Position numbers and translations under genes: made by a program
In this document: positions 1-7,224 of the stretch, in pieces
Numbering within the stretch: the stretch's first letter is position 1
Layout of the letters: each line of letters starts with the position of its first letter
Assembly: GCA_023435435.1 (NCBI GenBank)
Contig: JAEYRW010000184.1
Span: 1 to 27,117, forward strand
Length of the DNA stretch: 27,117 nt
Source: Bacillota bacterium
Lineage (GTDB): Bacteria > Bacillota > Clostridia > Christensenellales > Aristaeellaceae
Reading direction: 5' to 3'
The notes under the pieces: generated by a model
Seen by the model: the letters and a program-made list of their open reading frames with translations, nothing else
The model's database searches: none
What the model was told of the DNA's origin: nothing

Positions 1-24
1 GGCGGCGCCCCCGGCGTTCCTCCG
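1..24 (-). repeat. Truncated copy of a dispersed GC-rich repeat
   Basis: The first 24 bases match the tail of the repeat at 7268-7290 (shared core GGCGCCCCC followed by GGCGTTCC). The rest of the copy would lie outside the window. GGCGTTCC-like octamers recur just downstream (GGCATTCC near 32, TGCGTTCC near 49), as they do in the other two copies. Orientation is given to match the 7225-7290 copy. Confidence 0.5.
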
Positions 25-46
25 TCTTCCGGCATTCCTCTGTTTC

Positions 47-76
47 TTGCGTTCCCCACCCGCGGCATGGTATAAT
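47..76 (+). promoter_or_regulatory. Promoter of the CCA-adding enzyme gene
   Basis: A perfect -10 TATAAT sits at 71-76 with an extended TGG at 68-70. A -35-like TTGCGT lies at 47-52, giving an 18-bp spacer. Transcription would be expected to begin near 83-85, at or within a few bases of the candidate start codons GTG 85 and ATG 88. The message would therefore be leaderless or nearly so. No SD sequence is visible before the gene, which agrees with this. Confidence 0.7.
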
Positions 77-87
77 CTGAGCGGGTG

Positions 88-1437
88 ATGACCATGAACG
101 ACAGACAGATGGCGCTTGGGATTGCGCGCGCGGTCGAGAAGGCCGGAGGGCGCGCTTATTTTGTGGGCGGATATGTGCGCGACCGGCTGACGGGCGCGGA
201 GGTGAAGGACATTGACATTGAGGTCTTCGGGGTAACGCCGGAGGCTTTGCGGGGGCTGCTTGCGGAGATCGGCGAGCCGTACGACAAGGGTGCGTCGTTT
301 GGCGTCATCGGCATGCGGCACACGGACATCGACGTGGCAATGCCGCGCAGGGAATCCCGGGCGGGGGTGAAGCACACGGATTTTGACGTGAAGGTCGATC
401 CGTTCATGACGCCCAGGGAGGCCAGCACGCGGCGGGACTTCACCGTCAACGCCATGATGCTCGACCCGCTGACGGACGAAATTCTGGATTTCTGGGACGG
501 ACGGGCGGACCTCGAAAAAAAGGTGATCCGTCACGTATCGGATCAGACGTTTGCCGACGACGCGCTGCGGGTATTCCGTGCGGCGCAGTTCGCGGCCCGG
601 CTGGGGGCTCGGGTGGCGGAAGAAACGATGACGCTGTGCCGGGCCATCGACGTCACGCACCTTTCGCGGGAGCGGGTGTACGAGGAGCTTCTAAAGGCGC
701 TTCTGAAAGCGGACAGGCCCAGCGTGTTTTTCCGGGTGCTGCAGGAAATGGACAAGCTGAAGGAGTTCTTTCCCGAAATAGCGGGGCTGGCGGGCGTTCA
801 GCAGAATCCGCGGTTCCACCCGGAAGGCGACGTGTTCGAGCACACCATGCTCACCCTCGACGCGGCGGCGGCGCTGCGGGAGATGGCGAAGGAGCCGACC
901 AACTTCATGCTGGCGGCGCTGATGCACGACTTGGGCAAGCAGGACGCCAGCGAGGTGACGGACGGGCGGATCACGTCCTACCGCCACCCGGAAACGGGCG
1001 TCGTGCTCGCGGAGGCGCAGCTTCGCAGGCTCACGGCAAACGCGCGGACCAGCGCGTACGTGAAGAACATGACGCTTCTGCACATGCGGCCCAACATGAT
1101 GGCCCAGGCGCGCTCGAAAAAGCTCAAGACCCGGCGGCTGTTCGATGAGAGCGCGTGCCCGGAGGATCTGATCCTGCTCTCCCGGGCGGACGCCAGCGGA
1201 AAGCTGGACGGGCCGTATCGGATGGAGCACTGGACGTTTTTGCGGGAACGGCTGGCGGACTATTATGACTGCGCGGCGCGGCCCATGGTCACGGGCGCGG
1301 ATCTTGTGGAAGCGGGCTACAAGCCGGGCAAGCGCATGGGCGAAATGCTCAAGCGCGCGCGGGATCTGCATTTTTCGGGGCACGAGAAGAAGCGCGCGCT
1401 TAAAATGGTGACGAGGGAGTTCCCGCCGGAGAACTGA
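88..1437 (+). CDS. cca: CCA tRNA nucleotidyltransferase with HD domain
   Basis: The enzyme adds or repairs the 3' CCA of tRNAs in the cytoplasm using CTP and ATP. The N-terminal class II polymerase-beta-like head shows GGYVRD followed by DIDIEV, whose acidic residues bind metal. RRDFTVNAM then follows, then the RNA/nucleotide-binding region, and an HD phosphohydrolase-type domain (FEHTML and ALMHDLGK) in the second half. The length (about 449 residues) is normal for HD-bearing family members. The start is uncertain between GTG 85, ATG 88 and ATG 94. ATG 88 is chosen because the promoter at 71-76 leaves almost no leader and there is no SD to decide. The gene is monocistronic and convergent with the ABC transporter. 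Whether it adds the whole CCA or only A or CC cannot be told from sequence alone. Confidence 0.93.
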   Translation: MTMNDRQMALGIARAVEKAGGRAYFVGGYVRDRLTGAEVKDIDIEVFGVTPEALRGLLAEIGEPYDKGASFGVIGMRHTDIDVAMPRRESRAGVKHTDFDVKVDPFMTPREASTRRDFTVNAMMLDPLTDEILDFWDGRADLEKKVIRHVSDQTFADDALRVFRAAQFAARLGARVAEETMTLCRAIDVTHLSRERVYEELLKALLKADRPSVFFRVLQEMDKLKEFFPEIAGLAGVQQNPRFHPEGDVFEHTMLTLDAAAALREMAKEPTNFMLAALMHDLGKQDASEVTDGRITSYRHPETGVVLAEAQLRRLTANARTSAYVKNMTLLHMRPNMMAQARSKKLKTRRLFDESACPEDLILLSRADASGKLDGPYRMEHWTFLRERLADYYDCAARPMVTGADLVEAGYKPGKRMGEMLKRARDLHFSGHEKKRALKMVTREFPPEN

Positions 1438-1439
1438 AG

Positions 1440-1469
1440 GAAACGCGACGAGATGCCTCGTCGCGTTTC
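1440..1469. terminator. Bidirectional terminator-like hairpin between convergent genes
   Basis: A perfect 13-bp inverted repeat (1440-1452 with 1457-1469) with a 4-nt loop ATGC fills the 38-nt gap between the stop of cca and the stop of the convergent ABC gene. Pyrimidine-rich tails follow on both strands (GTTTCTCT and GTTTCCTTC) but the T-tracts are imperfect, so efficiency is uncertain. Confidence 0.75.
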
Positions 1470-1475
1470 TCTGCG

Positions 1476-3170
1476 TCATGTCAGGTGTCCCGGTCTGCGC
1501 TCGTAGAGCGCCCGGAAGGCGCCGTTCGCCCGCATCAGGGCATCGAAATCGCCGCGTTCGACGATTTTCCCTTCCCGCATCAGAATGATCTCGTCGAAAT
1601 CCTTCACCGAATCGAGCCTGTGGGCCACGGCCACCACCGTCCGCCCCGCAAGGCGCGCCATGGCTTTTTTCATCACAGCCCGCTCGGTCAGATTGTCGAT
1701 GGCGGAGGTCGCCTCGTCGAACAGCACCACTTTCGCAGGTGAGAAGGCAAGCCGCGCGAGGGCCAGCTGCTGGCGCTCGCCGCCGGAAAGGGTGACGCCG
1801 CGCTCGCCCAGGGGCGTGCCGAGGCCGTCCGGAAGCTTTTCATAGAGAGGCAGAAGACCCGCGTCGTCCAGGGCCCCGCGCAGATCGGCGTCGGAGAGGC
1901 TCGCGTCGAAGGCGAGGTTTTCCCGCAGGGTTCCGTCAAACACCGACGACTCCTGGGGCAGATAGGCCACGTGTCCGTAATAGGAATTGAGGTTTGCCTC
2001 GTCGAGATTTTGCCCGTCCAGCTCCACCGCGCCGGACGCGGGATGAATGAGGCCCGCAAGGAGCTTGACCACCGTGGACTTTCCGGAACCGCTCTCCCCC
2101 ACCAGCGCCAGGGAGCGGCCTTTTTCGATGGTCAGGGAGAAGCCTTCGAGAATCGGGCGGTTTTCGTAGGCGAAAAAGACGCCTTTGAGGGCGATTTGGC
2201 CCGGGGCTTCGCCGAGGGAACGGCCCGTCAGAAGGTGATTCTCCTCGGCGGCATCGAGGAATTCCGCGTAGCGCCGGAAGGCGACGCGGTCGAGCTTGTA
2301 GTCGATGTAGAGGACGTTAAAGATGGCGACGGGCGTATAGGCGTTGTCGATGAGGGCGATGAGCGCAACGATTTCGCCGATGGTGAGCGCGCGAAAGCGC
2401 CAGCCGTAGACGATGATGCCAATTTTAAAAAGGCCAACGAGCACCGCAAAGATGGTGAAAAACGCCTCATGGATCATCTTCATCTTCGCCTTGCCGCGCA
2501 CGATCCCGTCCGCCGCGCGTTCCACCCGCGCGATCTCCGCCCCGAAGCGGCGATTCACCCGGAACACCACCATCTCCATGAAGCCGCGCACGAGGGTATG
2601 GTTGAACGCCTCCTCGCCCACGAGGATGCCTTCCTTGATCCGGTAGAGTGCCTTGAGCAGGAGGTTCGTCACGAGAAACACCACCAGGTAGCCCGCGAGA
2701 ATCGCGGCCATGACGGTTCGGTTGATAGCGTAGACAAAGGCGATGGAAAAGACCATCGAGGGCAGAAGCTCGCTGCCCAGCCGGAGCCAGAAGCCGAACA
2801 GCATGTTCGCGCCCGCCGCCGCGCCGTTTTCAATGCGCTGGATGAGGGTGCCGGTGCCGAGCTTCACGTATGCGAGGTAGTCGATGACGGACACCTTTTT
2901 GAGCGCCTCCGTCTTGAGGGACAGGGCGATGCCGTGCTCGAGCCTGCGGGCCGGGTATTCTTCGAGATAATTGGCGATGTAATTGAGGATGAGCGCCGTG
3001 CCGTAGACGGCGACGACGGGGGCGGTAAGCGTGCCGTCCGCGAAGCGGTCGACCACCTTTTGAAAAAAGCGCGCCGAAAAGGAACCCAGGAAGGCGCAGA
3101 AAATGCCCAACAGAAAATAGACCGCGATGAGCGCGCGAAAGCGCGCCGCGATTTTTTTGAGATGCTTCAT
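1476..3170 (-). CDS. ABC exporter, fused membrane and ATPase domains
   Basis: This is an ABC transporter half-molecule in which a type IV exporter membrane domain (about residues 10-290, five to six hydrophobic segments) is fused to an ATPase domain (about 325-560). ATPase motifs are intact: Walker A GESGSGKST at 358-366, Q-loop Gln406, signature LSGGERQ at 461-467, Walker B VVLFDE at 481-486 with Glu486, and switch His517. It would act as a homodimer or with a partner encoded elsewhere; no second half-transporter is adjacent. The substrate cannot be inferred. It follows a NUDIX gene after a 151-nt gap with several hairpins. The start ATG at 3170 has SD AAGGAG and directly abuts an 8-bp inverted repeat. 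Length (564 residues) is typical for MsbA/LmrA-like exporters. Confidence 0.9.
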   Translation of the reverse strand: MKHLKKIAARFRALIAVYFLLGIFCAFLGSFSARFFQKVVDRFADGTLTAPVVAVYGTALILNYIANYLEEYPARRLEHGIALSLKTEALKKVSVIDYLAYVKLGTGTLIQRIENGAAAGANMLFGFWLRLGSELLPSMVFSIAFVYAINRTVMAAILAGYLVVFLVTNLLLKALYRIKEGILVGEEAFNHTLVRGFMEMVVFRVNRRFGAEIARVERAADGIVRGKAKMKMIHEAFFTIFAVLVGLFKIGIIVYGWRFRALTIGEIVALIALIDNAYTPVAIFNVLYIDYKLDRVAFRRYAEFLDAAEENHLLTGRSLGEAPGQIALKGVFFAYENRPILEGFSLTIEKGRSLALVGESGSGKSTVVKLLAGLIHPASGAVELDGQNLDEANLNSYYGHVAYLPQESSVFDGTLRENLAFDASLSDADLRGALDDAGLLPLYEKLPDGLGTPLGERGVTLSGGERQQLALARLAFSPAKVVLFDEATSAIDNLTERAVMKKAMARLAGRTVVAVAHRLDSVKDFDEIILMREGKIVERGDFDALMRANGAFRALYERRPGHLT

Positions 3171-3321
3171 GACCGTACTCCTTCTTTTTTCATCGGGAAC
3201 GGTACGGTCGGGGCTCCGCGTTCTACAGGATGCTCAGCATGGCTTGCGAAGGCCCGGCCATACTGAGAAATTAGGTCGCCTGTTCCGCCGCATTTGGCGT
3301 TCTCCCCCTTCGGTGAGAAAT
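3171..3321 (-). promoter_or_regulatory. Structured leader upstream of the ABC exporter
   Basis: Three inverted repeats occupy this 151-nt gap. The start-proximal one pairs 3171-3178 with 3202-3209 (GACCGTAC/GTACGGTC, 8 of 8), encloses the SD in a 23-nt loop and ends at the base before the ATG. A second pairs 3233-3243 with 3257-3267 over 11 bp with one G-U. A third, smaller one pairs 3300-3304 with 3315-3319. ACAGG/CCTGT could close around the second. No T-tract follows any of them on the minus strand, so translational control or protein binding is more likely than termination. No known riboswitch class was recognised. Confidence 0.45.
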
Positions 3322-3801
3322 TTAGCATTTATCCGGTTTTTTGCATTCAAAGTACAGGGGCCGGAAGACACCGGTTTGCAGATATTTGAGAAGCGACTCC
3401 CTGATGGCGGACGGGAGGAAGGGCGTCGATTCGAGTTCCGACAGCGGAACCCACGCGGGGCGCGACGGGGACAGGTCGTTCGGGTCATGGTCGGGATGGA
3501 AGGGGGCGGCAATCTCCGCGCCGTCCTTCAATCCGCACCGGAAAAACATCTGCATGCGGTGACCGCCGCCCTCGTAATGGCCGCAGCGCTCCGCCTCGTA
3601 TTCAAATGTGAAGACGTATTCCCCCACCTCGGCGGTGTAGCCCGTCTCCTCGCGCACCTCCCGGGCGACTGCCTCGGGGGCCGTCTCATCCTCTTCGATC
3701 TGGCCGCCGGGAAAGTTATAGTAGGCACCGCCGGCCAGGCTGTTCAACAGAATCTTTCCGTCGTGGATGATGATGCCCCTTGCGCTCAGCCTGACTGCCA
3801 T
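3322..3801 (-). CDS. NUDIX hydrolase
   Basis: NUDIX enzymes hydrolyse nucleoside diphosphates linked to another moiety. The box is complete: GQIEEDE, seven residues, then REVREETGY, matching G-x5-E-x7-REUxEExGU. It lies at about residues 33-55 of 159. The GGAYYNFPGG segment before the box and the N-terminal beta strands resemble small cytoplasmic NUDIX proteins. Substrate specificity cannot be inferred. The ATG is one base after the rnhB stop, with SD GGAGG inside the end of rnhB, so the two are probably translationally coupled in an rbgA-rnhB-NUDIX operon. No signal peptide or membrane segment is visible. Confidence 0.88.
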   Translation of the reverse strand: MAVRLSARGIIIHDGKILLNSLAGGAYYNFPGGQIEEDETAPEAVAREVREETGYTAEVGEYVFTFEYEAERCGHYEGGGHRMQMFFRCGLKDGAEIAAPFHPDHDPNDLSPSRPAWVPLSELESTPFLPSAIRESLLKYLQTGVFRPLYFECKKPDKC

Positions 3802-3802
3802 T

Positions 3803-4432
3803 TTATGCCTCCGATACGAAGTGTCCGATGAAGCTCCTTCTGTGCTCCGGGCACGGACCGTACTTTTTGAGCGCGGCGATGTGCTCGGCGGTGCCGTAGC
3901 CCTTGTTGTGCGCGAAGCCGTACTGGGGGTAGGCTTCCTCGAGCTTCCTCATGTGCCGGTCGCGGGCGACCTTGGCGATGACCGACGCGGCGGCGATCAT
4001 GTAGCTTTCGGCGTCGCCGTGAACGATGGCGCGGCCCTCGCAGGGGAGGGAAAGGCCGTCCAAGGCGTCGATTAAAATGATGCCGTTTTCACGCCGAAAG
4101 CCGGAGGCGCTTTTTTCCATGGCCCGGCGCGTGGCGTTCAGGATGTTGATTTCGTCGATGGTTTCCCGGGGGATGAACGTGATTTCACAAAAGTCGGCGG
4201 CGGCGATGAGAATGTCGTAAAGGGATTCGCGCCTTTTCTCGGAGAGCTTTTTGGAATCGTCCACGCCGGGGATGAGCTTTTCCATGGGAATCGAGACGCA
4301 AGCGGTGACCACCGGACCGGCCAGCGGGCCCCGGCCCACCTCGTCCATGCCGGCCACCGCACGGCCCTCGGCCCAGAGGGCGCGTTCGATTTGGGTGAGC
4401 CGTTCGAGCTTTTGTTCCGCGGTTTCGCGCAT
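3803..4432 (-). CDS. rnhB: Ribonuclease HII
   Basis: RNase HII cuts RNA in RNA-DNA hybrids and excises misincorporated ribonucleotides, in the cytoplasm. The AGMDEVGRGPLAGPV block carries the first acidic pair (Asp30, Glu31). Asp122 lies in LIDALDG and Asp140 in HGDAES, giving the usual set of four acidic active-site residues. The AAASVIAKVARDR and YGFAHNKGYGT segments are also typical. Length 209 residues is normal for a Bacillota enzyme without a long N-terminal extension. ATG 4432 follows the rbgA stop by one base and has SD GGAGG. The order rplS-rbgA-rnhB is the conserved Bacillota arrangement. Confidence 0.95.
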   Translation of the reverse strand: MRETAEQKLERLTQIERALWAEGRAVAGMDEVGRGPLAGPVVTACVSIPMEKLIPGVDDSKKLSEKRRESLYDILIAAADFCEITFIPRETIDEINILNATRRAMEKSASGFRRENGIILIDALDGLSLPCEGRAIVHGDAESYMIAAASVIAKVARDRHMRKLEEAYPQYGFAHNKGYGTAEHIAALKKYGPCPEHRRSFIGHFVSEA

Positions 4433-4433
4433 G

Positions 4434-5270
4434 CTATGCCTCCGGAAGCTCCAGCGTGATCTTCCCCACCTTGCCCGCGCGGAACTCGTCGAGCACCACG
4501 GCTGCTGCGCGGTCCGTGTCCATTCGTCCGCCCGAGATGAGCCAGCCGCGGCCGCGGCACGCGGCCTCCAGATAATCCTCGCCGTCCGCGGCGAGCTTGA
4601 AGCGCGCGGCCGTCTGTTCGGGCGCGATTGCCATCAGATGGGAAAGAAGGTCGGCCGCGAGCTTTTCCGTGTCCAGAATCTGGTCGCGCACCGAGCCCAG
4701 AAACGCGAGCAACTTCGCGCGCGCCTGGTCGTCAAGCTTCGGGGGCAGCATGCCGGGGGTGTCCAGAAGCTCCAGGTAAGGCGTGATTTTGATCCACTGG
4801 TTCGCGCGGGTGACGCCCGGGCGGTCGGCGGTCTTTGCCACCGGCGCGCCGTTGATGCGGTTGATGAAAGTGGACTTTCCCACGTTGGGGATGCCGATGA
4901 CCATGATGCGGGCCGTCTTTTTAATGCCGCGCTTCGCGGCGCGCTCCACCGCCGGGCGGGTGAGCTCGTCCAAACGCGAAAGGATCTGGTTCGGGCGCGG
5001 GCCGTTGGAATTGAACCGCGCGGCCTCCATGCCCCGGGCGCGGAAGTGCGCGAGCCATTTTGAAGTGGCCGCGTCGTCGGCAAGGTCGGCTTTATTCAGA
5101 ACCAAAAGCCGCGCCTTGTCGCGGGTGAGCCGCTCCAAATCGGGGTTGCGGGTGGCGAGGGGCGCGCGGGCATCCGCCAGCTCGATGACGGCGTCCACCG
5201 CGCGGAGCTGGTCGGTGAGGAGCCTGCGCGAGCGCGCCATGTGGCCCGGGTACCAGTTGATGTCCGGCAT
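4434..5270 (-). CDS. rbgA: Ribosome biogenesis GTPase RbgA (YlqF)
   Basis: This circularly permuted GTPase takes part in late assembly of the 50S ribosomal subunit. The permuted order of G motifs is visible: G4 NKAD at 59-62 comes before G1 GIPNVGKST at 126-134 and G3 DTPG at 170-173. The start peptide INWYPGHMA is characteristic of YlqF/RbgA. The C-terminal part is the RNA-binding RbgA domain. ATG 5270 is preferred over an upstream in-frame ATG at 5306 because the family begins at INWYPGHM and GGAGG stands 4 nt before it. The gene lies directly downstream of rplS, separated by a terminator hairpin, and is followed by rnhB after one base. Predicted length 278 residues is typical. Confidence 0.94.
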   Translation of the reverse strand: MPDINWYPGHMARSRRLLTDQLRAVDAVIELADARAPLATRNPDLERLTRDKARLLVLNKADLADDAATSKWLAHFRARGMEAARFNSNGPRPNQILSRLDELTRPAVERAAKRGIKKTARIMVIGIPNVGKSTFINRINGAPVAKTADRPGVTRANQWIKITPYLELLDTPGMLPPKLDDQARAKLLAFLGSVRDQILDTEKLAADLLSHLMAIAPEQTAARFKLAADGEDYLEAACRGRGWLISGGRMDTDRAAAVVLDEFRAGKVGKITLELPEA

Positions 5271-5282
5271 GATTCCTCCATG

Positions 5283-5314
5283 AAAAAGAAAAGGCGAAGG
5301 ACGCATCCTCCGCC
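5283..5314 (-). terminator. Rho-independent terminator after rplS
   Basis: Positions 5293-5301 pair with 5306-5314 (9 bp including one G-U) around the loop CGCA. On the minus strand the hairpin is followed by a T-rich tract, TTTTCTTTTT, at 5292-5283. It begins a few bases after the rplS stop and ends only a few bases before the rbgA SD, so rbgA would depend on read-through or on an unseen promoter. Confidence 0.85.
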
Positions 5315-5321
5315 GAATCGA

Positions 5322-5666
5322 TCAGGTCTTGTCCTTGACCTTGGCAGCCTTGCCGCTGAGGTTTCTGAGGTAGTAGAGCTTCGCGCGGCGCACCTTGCCC
5401 CGGCGAACCACTTCAATGCGGTCCAGGCGCGGGGAATGCAGCGGGAACGTGCGCTCCACGCCGACGCCGTAGGACGTGCGGCGGACGGTAAACGTCTCGC
5501 GGACGGAACCGTTGCGGCGGGCCATCACGGTGCCCTCAAACGCCTGAAGACGCTCGCGGGTGCCTTCGACAACCTTCACGAATACGCGGACGGTGTCTCC
5601 GATGTTGAACGCGGGAATGTCCGAACGGAGCTGGGCGCTCTCGATGGAACGGATGATCTCATTCAT
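5322..5666 (-). CDS. rplS: 50S ribosomal protein L19
   Basis: L19 sits at the interface of the large and small ribosomal subunits. The segment PAFNIGDTVRVFVKVVEGTRERLQ, the FEGTV block, the VRRTSYGVGVERTFPLHSP stretch and the basic tail RRGKVRRAKLYYLRN are diagnostic. The start is ATG 5666 (protein beginning MNEIIRSIE, 114 residues), with SD AGGAGG 8 nt upstream. An upstream in-frame ATG at 5705 would add 13 residues not seen in the family. The gene has its own strong promoter and terminator, and therefore probably a short abundant transcript. Confidence 0.97.
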   Translation of the reverse strand: MNEIIRSIESAQLRSDIPAFNIGDTVRVFVKVVEGTRERLQAFEGTVMARRNGSVRETFTVRRTSYGVGVERTFPLHSPRLDRIEVVRRGKVRRAKLYYLRNLSGKAAKVKDKT

Positions 5667-5731
5667 AGTATGGGCCTCCTTCCTCTCAAGGACGTTCGTG
5701 CGCAAATGCCAGAGGACCGTCCGATGTCACG
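5667..5731 (-). promoter_or_regulatory. 5' leader of rplS, possible autoregulatory structure
   Basis: The leader of about 65 nt has two crossing pairings: 5681-5686 with 5711-5716 (TCCTCT/AGAGGA) and 5690-5694 with 5718-5722 (GGACG/CGTCC). They either form a pseudoknot or exclude each other. L19 leaders that bind the protein are known in Bacillota. Whether this one matches that class was not tested, so the assignment is an inference. Confidence 0.3.
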
Positions 5732-5737
5732 CCGAAC

Positions 5738-5766
5738 AGTATACCATATTTCAGGTATGCGATCAA
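5738..5766 (-). promoter_or_regulatory. Promoter of rplS
   Basis: Reading the minus strand, the -35 TTGATC (5766-5761) is separated by 17 bp from the -10 TATACT (5743-5738), which is preceded by an extended TGG. The -35 overlaps the stop of the upstream acetyltransferase gene. Initiation is expected near 5731. Confidence 0.82.
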
Positions 5767-6203
5767 CTGTCCGGGAATGATTTAACAAAGTTGCGGTGAT
5801 CCTTGCGAAGCCGGTAGCCGATGGCCTGGTAAAACGCGTGCGCGCCCGTGCGGTCCATGCCGGAGTCCAGCCGGATGCCGGATATGCCCCGCGCCTTCGC
5901 CCAGTTTTCCGCCGCCGCCATGAGCGCGCGGCCAGCACCCTTCCCCTGGGCGTCCGGGCGCACCGCCAGCGCGAGAATGTTCCCCAGCGGGTCCGCGTAG
6001 GCACAGTCGTAGGCCTCGATGTGCACATAGCCGATCACCGGATCGCCGAAGACAAAGAGCGCGTGATCCGGCTTTTCGAGGATGATTCCGAGACGCGCGC
6101 GGGTTTTCTCCTCGGGATAATCGTACCCGAGCGCGAGAAAATTGATCTCCCAGACCGCCCGGGCATCGGTGATCCGCGCGCGCCTTATGTCAGGCGCGCT
6201 CAA
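5763..6203 (-). CDS. GNAT-family N-acetyltransferase
   Basis: This is an acetyl-CoA-dependent acetyltransferase of unknown target. Acetyl-CoA-binding motif A is clear: ILALAVRPDAQGKGAGRALM, with the QGKGAG pyrophosphate loop, followed by a second motif with the HAFYQAIGYR block near the C-terminus. The fold begins at DIRRARITDARAV, so the start is placed at TTG 6203, which lies inside the last codons of mrp. Longer in-frame starts (ATG 6341) would antiparallel-duplicate much of mrp and produce a low-complexity Ser/Pro segment, which is a shadow. There is no good SD, so translation may be coupled to mrp. Predicted length 146 residues is normal for a single GNAT domain. The true start could differ by several codons. 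Confidence 0.8.
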   Translation of the reverse strand: MSAPDIRRARITDARAVWEINFLALGYDYPEEKTRARLGIILEKPDHALFVFGDPVIGYVHIEAYDCAYADPLGNILALAVRPDAQGKGAGRALMAAAENWAKARGISGIRLDSGMDRTGAHAFYQAIGYRLRKDHRNFVKSFPDS

Positions 6204-7017
6204 TGGCGTCGGCAAGCTTGTCGAGCCAATCGCCCTCGAAAAGCTCGATGGTGCCCTTGTCGGCGGCGGCGGCAAGCTTGGGGTTGATGGGCAGCTGCGC
6301 GGTGACGGGGATGCCGAACTGCTCGGCGATCTCCGCAACATGGCTCTCGCCGAAAATCGCGTGGCGGCTTCCGCAGTCGGGGCACTCGTAGTAAGCCATG
6401 TTTTCCACGATGCCGAGCACGGGGATGTTCATCATCCCGGCCATCTTGACGGCCTTGGACACGATCATGCCCACCAGCTCCTGGGGGGAGGTAACGATGA
6501 TGATGCCGTCCACGGGCAGCGACTGGAAGACGGTCAGCGGCACATCGCCCGTTCCCGGCGGCATGTCGACGAACATGAAGTCCACGTCGCCCCAAACCAC
6601 GTCCGACCAGAACTGCTTGACGGTGCCGGCGATGATGGGCCCGCGCCAGACCACGGGATCGGTGTCGTTTTCAAGCAGAAGGTTGATGGAAACCGCCTTG
6701 ACGCCGGTCTTTGTCTCGGCGGGAAAAATGCCTTCCTCGCTGCCCAGCAGCGTGCCCTTGAGGCCGAAGGCCTTGGGGATCGAGGGGCCGGTGACGTCCG
6801 CGTCGAGGATGGCGGTATCATGAAGGCGGCGGCGCATCAGAACGGCCATGAGGGAAGTCACGAGGGATTTGCCCACGCCGCCCTTGCCGCTGACGACGCC
6901 AATCACCTTTTTTACGTTGCTGTTGGGGTTCGCCTCCGCAAGAAGACTCTCCTGCTGCCGGCTGTCGCAGTCGACGCCGCATGTTTCACAGTTGTGGGTA
7001 CATTCGTTTTCAGACAT
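6190..7017 (-). CDS. mrp: Mrp/NBP35-type iron-sulfur carrier ATPase
   Basis: P-loop ATPases of this family carry and deliver Fe-S clusters in the cytoplasm. The deviant Walker A GKGGVGKS is at 44-51. The switch block DMPPGTGD at 151-158 and the CPDC pair (Cys212, Cys215), which bridges a cluster between subunits, are present. The N-terminus holds four cysteines (6, 10, 13, 17) that resemble the extra cluster-binding segment of NBP35-like proteins rather than the DUF59 domain of many bacterial Mrps. Start ATG 7017 has GGGAG at a normal distance. It overlaps the downstream acetyltransferase gene by 14 nt. Length 275 residues fits. A client protein is not evident from neighbours. Confidence 0.93.
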   Translation of the reverse strand: MSENECTHNCETCGVDCDSRQQESLLAEANPNSNVKKVIGVVSGKGGVGKSLVTSLMAVLMRRRLHDTAILDADVTGPSIPKAFGLKGTLLGSEEGIFPAETKTGVKAVSINLLLENDTDPVVWRGPIIAGTVKQFWSDVVWGDVDFMFVDMPPGTGDVPLTVFQSLPVDGIIIVTSPQELVGMIVSKAVKMAGMMNIPVLGIVENMAYYECPDCGSRHAIFGESHVAEIAEQFGIPVTAQLPINPKLAAAADKGTIELFEGDWLDKLADAIERA

Positions 7018-7053
7018 ATCCTATCTCTCCCATCCGGTTTGGTCTCTCCGCCC

Positions 7054-7082
7054 ATCTTATACCCCCGCGGCCATGCGGTCAA
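7054..7082 (-). promoter_or_regulatory. Likely promoter of mrp
   Basis: On the minus strand a -35 TTGACC (7082-7077) precedes TATAAG (7061-7056) by 15 bp, or the overlapping TAAGAT (7059-7054) by 17 bp. The spacing ambiguity lowers confidence, but the location 37-65 nt before the start codon fits. Confidence 0.6.
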
Positions 7083-7157
7083 GCGCGGGAAAGTTAACCC
7101 CGGAGCCCTACGCCTTCATCCCTCCGACGCATACCCGGTCGGCCGGGGCAAGGTTGA

Positions 7158-7172
7158 TTTGCCATTGGCAAA
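7158..7172. other. Operator-like palindrome in the gap upstream of mrp
   Basis: TTTGCC and GGCAAA flank a 3-nt centre (7158-7163 and 7167-7172). It lies about 75 bp upstream of the mrp -35 in an otherwise unassigned stretch (7083-7224). No binding protein can be named. Confidence 0.3.
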
Positions 7173-7224
7173 CCAAGTCGCTTCCCGACCGTATCGGACG
7201 GATCATAATTATTTCCCATTATCT

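Noticed and set aside
3257..3319. CACCGAAGGGG followed by TTTCTCAG on the minus strand, resembling parts of a glycine riboswitch aptamer
   Set aside because: The required 5' GAGAG strand of the closing helix is absent upstream and the downstream gene is an ABC exporter, so the resemblance is probably chance.
6204..6341. Longer start for the GNAT gene
   Set aside because: The added residues are a Ser/Pro/Arg-rich shadow of the mrp coding sequence in another frame.
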